From assembly GCA_027317105.1 (NCBI GenBank), contig DAHVFH010000182.1:1-21765 (forward strand): a stretch of 21,765 nt of DNA, in the 5' to 3' direction. Made by a program: the position numbers and the translations under genes. Of the stretch, positions 16,420 through 21,765 are shown one piece after another. The DNA is from Cytophagales bacterium (GTDB taxonomy: Bacteria > Bacteroidota > Bacteroidia > Cytophagales > Cyclobacteriaceae). The notes below the pieces were generated by a model. It saw nothing but the letters and a program-made list of their open reading frames with translations, ran no database searches and had not been told where the DNA came from. Every line of letters begins with the position of its first letter. Position 1 is the stretch's first letter.

Positions 16420-16644
16420 ATGGCCAGCGAAAAAGAGCTCTTATTGTATAAGCCCATTGAGGATTTGAATGTGAGCGAGACATTCAGAATAGATTTTTTA
16501 AAGGCAGGTTTTGAAACCTTAAAGGAAGCTCTTGAATTTGATGCAGATATATTGATAATAGAAAAAGGGTTCAGCCTACATACGATTACGGAATTGATAA
16601 CCCTACTTAATACTGAAGGTCTAGGCAGGTTGCTGATCGATTAA
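16420..16644 (+). CDS. Small protein resembling the RNA polymerase alpha C-terminal domain
   Basis: The 74-residue protein fits the alpha-CTD (helix-hairpin-helix) layout: PIEDLNVSETFRIDFLKAGF, then ETLKEALEF, then KGFSLHTITELITLLNTEGLG, parallel to the PIEEL...LKRAGI...T...L...GxKSLxEI...L...GL pattern of RpoA. It lacks the alpha N-terminal domain. Such stand-alone proteins may contact DNA or transcription factors. It is divergent from the excisionase operon and convergent with the RteC-like gene; the two stop codons share a TTAA (16641-16644). The similarity is by eye and the function is unknown. ATG and reading frame are convincing. Confidence 0.6.
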   Translation: MASEKELLLYKPIEDLNVSETFRIDFLKAGFETLKEALEFDADILIIEKGFSLHTITELITLLNTEGLGRLLID

Positions 16645-17846
16645 TATTTTTCCTTTTTGCTGTGCTCCATCAATTTATCCAGTATTCCCTGGACAAAGCG
16701 AATAGATGATCTATCGTTATTGTAGTATTTAATTCTCAGACTCTCAGATGAAAGATGTTTATTACGAGGCGTACTAAAGTACTGCGAAAAGAACCGTATC
16801 AACTCTGTTTGATTTTGATTTGTAATAATGCCAGCCTCTTTCAGTAATCGGATGGAGTAAGCCAATTGCGGTACGGATAGAATTGTGTTTACCTTGAAAC
16901 GTTCAGCCTTGCCTAAAGGTCCGGAAGGTGGCATCATGAAAGTCAATTGCTTTTTCTTTTCAATAAAATGGAGCTCCTCACTAAGCCACGTACTAAGTTG
17001 TTCTTGAATGGAGGGCCTGTCATGCTTCAGGGCGAAACCGGGTTTAACTTGATTTTGATTTAATAGCTTAACCCAAAAAGAAAGTCTCTCGACTTGATCG
17101 ACTAATGTTGAAAGTTCTTTTACCTCCTTACTAATTTTATTGGTGGCGAAGGTTAGAAAATAAAAGGTATTGAAGTTCAAATAGAACATTAATCCGAATA
17201 CGTCATCGGTATAATTTTCACTGGTCTCTTTCTTAACCAATGGATCCAGATCTTTTACCAGCTGCTTGAGATAGATTAACCTCCGGAATGTGATACCATT
17301 TTTAGATTGATGGTTTGCGAATATTTTTATAGGATAAAGTGCAACCTCGAGTAGGCGCTCATCAACTTTTTTATCCTTTGCTTCTATCTGCAACGGCTCG
17401 AGCTTTTCAAGAATTTCTTTTTCGGCCATGATTGCATACGCCAGCGGGATTTTCTCATCTTGATTGAAGTATTTGGAAAAATAAGTTTCGATGAACGTGA
17501 GCAGCTCCTCCATGCTCTTATACATAATCTTGCACAGATTAAGCTTTGTCTGCCCGTCTGAAATTTGGGTTAAACTTGAAGCTTCTGCTTCATCAATGCA
17601 TTTAAGAACTTGATCCGCCAGGCTAATGATGTGCTGCTGATGGTGCTGAATGACATTCTCAATCTGATTTTCATTTTCGGTATTGAAGAGAAAGTTTCTC
17701 AGGCTTTTCTTAATGCGCTCTACTTCATCCTCGATCAGTTTTTTCTTTTCGCTGAAGTTTGGTATGGTAGAATGAGGTGAGGAGGACTGGTGTGTTTTAT
17801 GTTCATTTTGGATGAATTCATCAAAGAATTCCAACTCATAAGTCAT
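16641..17846 (-). CDS. RteC-like C-terminal domain protein of a Bacteroidota integrative element
   Basis: The 401-residue protein is rich in Lys, Glu and Leu and largely helical. I do not recognise the N-terminal two thirds (about 1-320). The last ~75 residues, with LAYSIRLLKEAGII, TELIRFFSQYFST and SSESLRIKYYN followed by a helical tail, resemble the C-terminal part of RteC, the excision regulator of CTnDOT-type elements. RteC itself is shorter. The gene lies between the integrase and the excisionase module, where regulatory genes are usual, and follows the integrase terminator. Probable role: regulator of excision or replication, moderately supported. No transmembrane segment or signal peptide is seen. 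Confidence 0.55.
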   Translation of the reverse strand: MTYELEFFDEFIQNEHKTHQSSSPHSTIPNFSEKKKLIEDEVERIKKSLRNFLFNTENENQIENVIQHHQQHIISLADQVLKCIDEAEASSLTQISDGQTKLNLCKIMYKSMEELLTFIETYFSKYFNQDEKIPLAYAIMAEKEILEKLEPLQIEAKDKKVDERLLEVALYPIKIFANHQSKNGITFRRLIYLKQLVKDLDPLVKKETSENYTDDVFGLMFYLNFNTFYFLTFATNKISKEVKELSTLVDQVERLSFWVKLLNQNQVKPGFALKHDRPSIQEQLSTWLSEELHFIEKKKQLTFMMPPSGPLGKAERFKVNTILSVPQLAYSIRLLKEAGIITNQNQTELIRFFSQYFSTPRNKHLSSESLRIKYYNNDRSSIRFVQGILDKLMEHSKKEKY

Positions 17847-17964
17847 AGAGGTCTTATTAAGCCAAACAATTACCGCAATCGTTTGAAATATACCAAAAAG
17901 ACCTAAAATTATTACTCTCCAAATAATATTTTGCTGCTTTTGAGCTGAATTTATCGACTAGACG

Positions 17965-17996
17965 CAAAAAACACGGCCAGAATAACGGCCTGTTTT
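17965..17996 (-). terminator. Rho-independent terminator of the integrase gene
   Basis: On the minus strand, directly after the integrase stop, AAAACAGGCC and GGCCGTGTTTT pair with one bulged base around an 8-base loop, followed by six T. It lies 2 bp past the stop. The remaining gap to 17847 is A/T-rich and probably holds the promoter of the RteC-like gene, though no clean -33/-7 pair was found. Confidence 0.75.
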
Positions 17997-17998
17997 AG

Positions 17999-19246
17999 TT
18001 AGCCGTTTTCTGCTTTAGATACAGTAAGCGTTGGTGAGAACTTCTCGCGCAAACCTCGCATATCTTCACTCACCTTTATATCCAAAATTTTTGCGTAATG
18101 CTGAGTCGTTTTTAAGTTCTTATGCCCGAGCATTTTGCTAACAGTTTCAATAGGCACGCCATTGGTAAGTGTAACGGTTGTAGCGAAAGTATGACGTGCC
18201 GTGTGGAAGGTCATCTTCTTGGTAATGTTGGAGAGGTCTGCGATTTCTTTTAGGTAAGCATTCATTTTTTGATTGCTCAGGATCGGAAGCAAGCGATCTT
18301 GATTCAAACATTGCGGATGATCCTTATATCTATCCAATATTTCCTGGGCTGGAGGTAAGACTGGAATACGAGAGGAGGTTTCTGTTTTTTGGCGATGGGT
18401 GAAGATCCATTTTTCACCATCGATGCCGGTTGCAATCTCACTTCTATTTAGTTTTTGAACATCGGCATAGGCCAAACCGGTGTAACAACTGAAGAGAAAA
18501 ATATCGCGCACCTGGTTGACACGATCAGAAACAAATTGTTTGGCTGAGATGGTATCAAGTTCTTCTTGCGACAAGTAAGGACGCTCAATTTCACGCTTAC
18601 TCATTTTGTAACCCAGGAACGGATTACAAGCCAGCCAGCCATTTTTCAAACAGATGTTTACGATCTTCTTGAAGTTGGAAAGATATTTCATGGTGGTATT
18701 GTGATCGCACTTGCGAACGGACTTCAACCAGAATTCATAGTCGGTAATAAACTCGTAGTTCATGTCCTTGATATTCATATCATCGACATTGTACTTCCAC
18801 TTCATGAAATCGTGCGTGTGTTTTTTGGAAGTAGTGTAGCGTTCGAATGTGAGTGGTGAGAACTCCTGGCCAATTAACTCTTTCATTTGTTTATTGTGGT
18901 GCTCAAAGATTTGGAGGAGCATGCGCGGCCGCTCGGTGACGATATCCAACCATTTTACTTTGAAGGTATGCATGGTTAAGGCTTTGCCTTCATTCATTAT
19001 TTCCCGCTGGTAGTCAAACGCACGAACGCGCATCGCATCAAGTAAAGAATTTGTTCTCTTGGCTTCTTCTGAGTTGCCTTTCATCTTACCCGCTTCAGCG
19101 GACCACTGCTCTTCACGGATGTAAAACTTTGTGGTGACTTCAAAGCGCTCACGGCTGAGGGTGACTCGCATATAAATGGGAACTAACCCGGATGTTGTTG
19201 CGCGTGACTTCCGCGCATAAAAGAGGACTGAAATTGTGTGACTCAT
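17999..19246 (-). CDS. int: Tyrosine recombinase (integrase) of the element
   Basis: From the ATG at 19246 the protein has 415 residues. It starts with SHTISVLFYARKSR, the beta-strand arm domain typical of Bacteroidetes phage-type integrases, followed by a SAM-like core-binding domain. The catalytic domain has HTAR (His and Arg at 348-351), LGHKNLKTTQHY and the nucleophile Tyr384. At the first catalytic arginine the sequence is YTGLAYAD, with Ala259 where TGLR would be expected. Loss of this arginine is known in the IntDOT-related branch. An upstream in-frame ATG at 19303 would add 19 non-conserved residues and is less likely. The gene lies between the tRNA-Ser gene and the rest of the element, transcribed away from the tRNA. 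It probably inserts the element at or near the tRNA. Confidence 0.92.
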   Translation of the reverse strand: MSHTISVLFYARKSRATTSGLVPIYMRVTLSRERFEVTTKFYIREEQWSAEAGKMKGNSEEAKRTNSLLDAMRVRAFDYQREIMNEGKALTMHTFKVKWLDIVTERPRMLLQIFEHHNKQMKELIGQEFSPLTFERYTTSKKHTHDFMKWKYNVDDMNIKDMNYEFITDYEFWLKSVRKCDHNTTMKYLSNFKKIVNICLKNGWLACNPFLGYKMSKREIERPYLSQEELDTISAKQFVSDRVNQVRDIFLFSCYTGLAYADVQKLNRSEIATGIDGEKWIFTHRQKTETSSRIPVLPPAQEILDRYKDHPQCLNQDRLLPILSNQKMNAYLKEIADLSNITKKMTFHTARHTFATTVTLTNGVPIETVSKMLGHKNLKTTQHYAKILDIKVSEDMRGLREKFSPTLTVSKAENG

Positions 19247-19354
19247 GGCACCTAAGTTTTGGTTAAAGTTGGTTTGTATTAGCGCCTGATTCAAGATGTT
19301 CAAAAGCGATTCGGCTCTTGAACAAGTTGGTTATCAGGCTCTTTTGGCCAATTC

Positions 19355-19401
19355 GGTGCCAGTAACTTTTTGAAATTCACTGGCACCTTAATTGGCACCT
19401 A
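19355..19401. repeat. TGGCACCT(T)A repeats upstream of int, candidate arm-type or operator sites
   Basis: GGTGCCAGT (19355-19363) and ACTGGCACC (19379-19387) form a 9-bp inverted repeat. TGGCACCTTA (19381-19390) and TGGCACCTA (19393-19401) are direct copies 12 bp apart, and a further TGGCACCTAA sits at 19246-19255 over the preferred integrase start codon. The clustering beside int and near the tRNA suggests recombinase arm sites or integrase autoregulation. Confidence 0.5.
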
Positions 19402-19442
19402 GGGATTGAGCAACTTTGAATAAATCGAGAAGGGATAATATG

Positions 19443-19477
19443 AAAAAAGCCCGAATTCATAGAGAACTCGGGCTTTT
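19443..19477 (-). terminator. Terminator after tRNA-Ser
   Basis: AAAAGCCCGA (19445-19454) pairs with TCGGGCTTTT (19468-19477) around 13 bases. On the minus strand the stem ends in a run of six T. It lies 24 bp downstream of the tRNA 3' end and could work in both directions, insulating the tRNA from the integrase region. Confidence 0.75.
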
Positions 19478-19500
19478 GACTTTGATTGATTTGTAATCAG

Positions 19501-19553
19501 CAGAGGAGGAGGGATTCGAACCCCCGGACCCCGTAAAGGGTCTCCGGTTTTCA
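19501..19553. other. Candidate attachment-site region (3' half of tRNA-Ser)
   Basis: Integrase, then non-coding DNA with repeats, then the 3' end of a tRNA, then chromosomal genes is the standard right border of a tRNA-targeting integrative element. The core is usually the 3' half including the T arm. No second copy of this sequence lies in the window, as expected if the left border is further left. The exact crossover, and whether the tRNA terminator belongs to element or chromosome, cannot be settled. Confidence 0.35.
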
Positions 19554-19587
19554 AGACCGGTGCAATAAACCGCTCTACCACTCCTCT
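19501..19587 (-). tRNA. tRNA-Ser (anticodon UGA)
   Basis: On the minus strand the acceptor arm AGAGGAG pairs with CTCCTCT, and the discriminator is G at 19501. The anticodon stem CCGGT/ACCGG encloses the loop CTTGAAA with anticodon TGA (19553-19551). The long variable arm (GACCC...GGGTC) is the serine-type class II feature. The T arm GGGGGTTCGAATCCCTC is intact. CCA is not encoded. The 87-nt gene is complete, so the element restores or spares it. Confidence 0.95.
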
Positions 19588-19657
19588 GTTTCCAAAAGAA
19601 GCTTTCTGGCTTAATTTGGGAGTGCAAAACTAATCGGAAAATTGTTCCCCGCAAAAA

Positions 19658-20653
19658 TCAGCGGAAGGATTTGGCATTTTTCTTAGTACGCTGATGGCTT
19701 TCCATGGCATCCACTTTTCGTGCATAATGGAGGCTGGCATTGATTTCATAACCAAATAATAGAACTAAGGTAATCAACTGCACCCATGCCATCAACGCAA
19801 TAAGTGCTCCAATGGATCCATAGACTTTATTATAACTCCCAAAGTTGGTGATGTAATAAGAGAATCCGTAGGAAATGCCAAGCACGGCCAATGTGGCCAC
19901 CAGCGAACCAATAGAAAAAAAGCGCCAATTGTAATGTACTGCGGGCCCAAAATAATAAACAAAGGAAATGGCGAGGAAGAAGACAATGAAAATGATGATG
20001 AAGCGCAAGACGAACAAAAGGTAAATGGTATAGCGCTCCAGGTTTACTTCACCCAATTTTTCGAGGTGCGTGGTGACGTAATTCAGGCTGAACTGCCCAG
20101 CAATAAGCAACGCCACAGCAGAAATTAAAACAACGGCAAGCATCAGCGTGAGCAAAGTGGCTGTAAGTCTCATACGAAACCAATTTCTTTTTTCTACCGT
20201 ACGGTAGCATGAATTGAAAGCCCGCATCAAGGCCATCATGCCGTTAGTGGAGAGATAGATGGTGAACACAAAACCAACCGTGAGTAAACCGCCCCGGTGA
20301 ATGCTGATAATGTCTAAGATCGTGGATGATGCAGCCGCATAAATATTGGGAGGTGCAGCCTCTTCCAAAAATTCCATGATGGTTTTTGTGTTGATTTCAG
20401 GAAAATAGATGGCGATGTAAGGAATGAGGGTGAACAAAAAGATGATGGCCGGAAATATCGCCAGGATAAAATTGTAGGCTACGCCATTGGCGCGATCCAT
20501 AATTTCATCTTCATTAATGTTGAAAATAAAAATCTTTAAAAATTTGTAAAGCGAAAGATTGTCGTGCCTCTTGAATTTGATTTTTTTTAACCAGTTGCGT
20601 GAGGTTCGCGCTGTTCCAAATTTCAATATTCGTTTACGGGTAACGTATTTCAT
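19658..20653 (-). CDS. YihY/BrkB family inner-membrane protein
   Basis: The 331-residue protein has a basic N-terminus (1-35) and about six hydrophobic segments, near 58-84, 121-144, 163-187, 209-235, 246-270 and 278-303. The family signatures RANGVAYNFILAIFPAIIFLF, YLSTNGMMALMRAFN and YGSIGALIALMAWVQL are present. It was once annotated as ribonuclease BN, which is incorrect for this family, and its biochemical function is not established. The length is normal. It belongs to the conserved chromosomal side, 70 bp upstream of tRNA-Ser on the same strand, and is preceded by the thioesterase gene with a 41-bp gap, so the two may be cotranscribed. Confidence 0.9.
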   Translation of the reverse strand: MKYVTRKRILKFGTARTSRNWLKKIKFKRHDNLSLYKFLKIFIFNINEDEIMDRANGVAYNFILAIFPAIIFLFTLIPYIAIYFPEINTKTIMEFLEEAAPPNIYAAASSTILDIISIHRGGLLTVGFVFTIYLSTNGMMALMRAFNSCYRTVEKRNWFRMRLTATLLTLMLAVVLISAVALLIAGQFSLNYVTTHLEKLGEVNLERYTIYLLFVLRFIIIFIVFFLAISFVYYFGPAVHYNWRFFSIGSLVATLAVLGISYGFSYYITNFGSYNKVYGSIGALIALMAWVQLITLVLLFGYEINASLHYARKVDAMESHQRTKKNAKSFR

Positions 20654-20694
20654 CTACAAGTTTTAAATTTTTAACCGCTGTGTGCCAAAGTCAC

Positions 20695-21102
20695 TCATCC
20701 GAAATAAGGTTTTAGCACAAGTTGAAAATGTTCGGGCGGCCGACAGGGCTTTCCTGAATTTTTGTTAACGAAGGCCAATAGCGTTTCCCCTCGATGAATC
20801 AATTTGCCGGAGCCATTAAAGATTTCGTAGTGGAAGGTGATTTTAACGGATGGCTTTTCCTTAAGAGTAGTAACGATTCGCAGCTCATCATCGTACAGTG
20901 CGGGCGACAAATAATAAGATTTGTTTTCTAACACGGGCATCATTACTCCGCTTTCTTCCAATTCTTTATAGGTAAGCCCTAACTGGCGCAAACTTTCTAC
21001 ACGGCCTACTTCGTAATACATCGCATAGAAGCCGTAATAGACAAAACCCATCTGATCGGTTTCTCCATAACGTACCCGTACCTTGGTTTCAGATTGGTAC
21101 AT
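20695..21102 (-). CDS. 4-hydroxybenzoyl-CoA thioesterase-fold acyl-CoA thioesterase (YbgC/FadM-like)
   Basis: The 135-residue protein is one hotdog domain. It has RVRYGETDQMGFVYYGFYAMYYEVGR at 9-34, the 4HBT signature, with Asp16 as the expected catalytic acid. A second half (VKITFHYEIFN...GETLLAFVN) supplies the long strands. Enzymes of this group hydrolyse acyl-CoA thioesters in the cytoplasm; the acyl preference is not visible from sequence. Length is typical. The start at 21102 follows an A/T-rich leader without a Shine-Dalgarno. It is divergent from the lipoprotein gene and shares the intergenic region that carries the poly-G run. Confidence 0.9.
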   Translation of the reverse strand: MYQSETKVRVRYGETDQMGFVYYGFYAMYYEVGRVESLRQLGLTYKELEESGVMMPVLENKSYYLSPALYDDELRIVTTLKEKPSVKITFHYEIFNGSGKLIHRGETLLAFVNKNSGKPCRPPEHFQLVLKPYFG

Positions 21103-21129
21103 TTATTTAAAAATAAATTTGAATAAATC

Positions 21130-21163
21130 CTTGCATTTCTATGGGGGGGGGGGGGTACATTTA
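21130..21163 (+). promoter_or_regulatory. Probable promoter of the lipoprotein gene with a 13-G tract in its spacer
   Basis: CTTG (21130-21133) resembles the Bacteroidota -33 TTTG and TACATTTA (21156-21163) matches TAnnTTTG except for the last base. The 22-bp spacer contains 13 consecutive G (21143-21155). The usual spacing is about 19-21, so one to three fewer G would put it in range. The assignment depends on weak consensus boxes. Confidence 0.45.
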
Positions 21164-21206
21164 CCCGTGTACCAATTTCAAATCCATCAAACTTAAATTA
21201 ATTTTT

Positions 21207-21644
21207 ATGAAAAAGAGATTATTTACTCCAATTGTTCTGGTTAGCCTGATTTTCGCTTGTTCTCAAAATCAGGTTCAACCAACAGCTCAAAGAACTACAA
21301 GCACCTCATTCGAAGCGTTGGTAAAAGAAACAGTTGCATTAGTACAAACCGATCCAATCTGGCAATCATTCACAAAAGATAAATCGTTTTCCCAGCTTTC
21401 GGCATCATTTAATATCCACTCCTTTAGCAATCTGAAGTTGCTTACTTTCAAAAATAGTGATTTGAAGTGTATTGCAATCCCAATATCGACAACGGAATTA
21501 GGAAATGTACTAGCTTTTGCATTTCTAAAAACCGATGGTAGTTATCAAACTAGAATATTTGCAACTCAAATTACAAAAGAATCTCTTCAGAACCTGAAAA
21601 ATGGTGTGACAAAAAATATTGAAGCTAGTGTTTTAACAAATTAA
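21207..21644 (+). CDS. Small secreted lipoprotein of unknown function
   Basis: From the ATG at 21207 the protein has 145 residues. It starts MKKRLFTPIVLVSLIFAC, a lipoprotein signal peptide with lysines, a hydrophobic core and the lipidation cysteine at 18. The mature part is polar (SQNQVQPTAQRTTSTS...) and then shows alternating hydrophobic strands with no domain I recognise. A longer frame from an ATG at 21141 runs through the poly-G tract and is a translation of the promoter region, so it is rejected. Preceding sequence TTAATTTTT is A/T-rich as usual in Bacteroidota. It is divergent from the thioesterase gene. Expression may depend on the G-tract length (see that entry). Confidence 0.75.
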   Translation: MKKRLFTPIVLVSLIFACSQNQVQPTAQRTTSTSFEALVKETVALVQTDPIWQSFTKDKSFSQLSASFNIHSFSNLKLLTFKNSDLKCIAIPISTTELGNVLAFAFLKTDGSYQTRIFATQITKESLQNLKNGVTKNIEASVLTN

Positions 21645-21694
21645 TTTAGCAACATTTGATTATTTTGACTACTTTAACGGTCAAATTATATCAG

Positions 21695-21765
21695 ATGAAA
21701 AGGATGACAGTTAAATTAAAACGCCAGGAGGTAGAATTCCTAAAGGCTTTTAAAAGTTCCGGCAA
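21695..21765 (+). CDS. Start of an ORF cut by the window end, possibly an IS630-like transposase
   Basis: From ATG 21695 the frame reads MKRMTVKLKRQEVEFLKAFK and then SSG before the window ends; a second ATG is at 21704. The motif of basic residues, then L-x-x-x-E/F-L, resembles the N-terminal HTH lead-in of IS630-family transposases as I remember them, but 23 residues are too few to be sure. It starts 50 bp after the lipoprotein stop. Confidence 0.35.
   Translation, partial: MKRMTVKLKRQEVEFLKAFKSSG

Noticed and set aside
19247..19303. Upstream ATG at 19303 as the integrase start
   Set aside because: The extra 19 residues are not typical of the family, which normally begins just before SVLFYARKSR.
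21141..21206. Upstream ATG at 21141 as start of the lipoprotein
   Set aside because: It would translate the poly-G run and put a non-hydrophobic extension before a perfect lipoprotein signal peptide at 21207.

Overview
The window looks like part of a Bacteroidota chromosome, probably Cytophagales-like. The evidence is indirect: a Bacteroidetes-type tyrosine recombinase, an RteC-like protein, A-rich translation starts that mostly lack Shine-Dalgarno sequences, and TAnnTTTG-type promoter matches. It holds a large piece of an integrated mobile element (about 1-19,500) next to ordinary chromosomal genes (about 19,500-21,765). The outer left end of the element is not in the window.

Layout from left to right. 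Positions 1-140 are the terminus of an IS21-type insertion sequence, made of four 24-bp repeats ending in the terminal CA. It has inserted into the 3' end of the first gene. Positions 41-12,238 form a three-gene minus-strand operon, transcribed right to left: a 1723-aa DEAD/DEAH-like helicase with a DUF1998/MZB-like region and a C-terminal Vsr/DUF559-like nuclease fold; a 947-aa SNF2 helicase; and a 1383-aa Eco57I/PglX-like adenine methyltransferase. This set resembles DISARM class 1 (drmD, drmMI, drmA, drmB), but the two DrmA/DrmB-like halves appear fused and no separate PLD nuclease (drmC) is seen. The 226-bp leader upstream (12,239-12,464) contains a terminator, an inverted repeat, a GC-rich hairpin and a 19-codon ORF with a strong Shine-Dalgarno sequence.

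Next is a tight minus-strand operon (12,465-14,482): an XRE repressor, an ImmA/IrrE metallopeptidase, a PIN-domain protein, and an HNH protein with a C-terminal membrane segment. It looks like a peptidase-controlled toxin or defence cassette with its own candidate operator. Positions 14,604-19,246 are the mobile-element core: DnaC-like ATPase, replication-initiator-like HTH protein, excisionase-like HTH protein, a small plus-strand protein resembling the RNA polymerase alpha C-terminal domain, an RteC-like protein and the integrase. A tRNA-Ser(UGA) gene at 19,501-19,587 is the likely integration target or border.

Right of the tRNA are chromosomal genes: a YihY/BrkB membrane protein, a 4HBT/YbgC-like thioesterase, a small lipoprotein whose probable promoter spacer contains a run of 13 G, and the start of a further ORF cut by the window end. 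The likely logic is an integrative element carrying two defence cargo modules, one of which has been scarred by a later IS insertion. No conjugation genes are visible.
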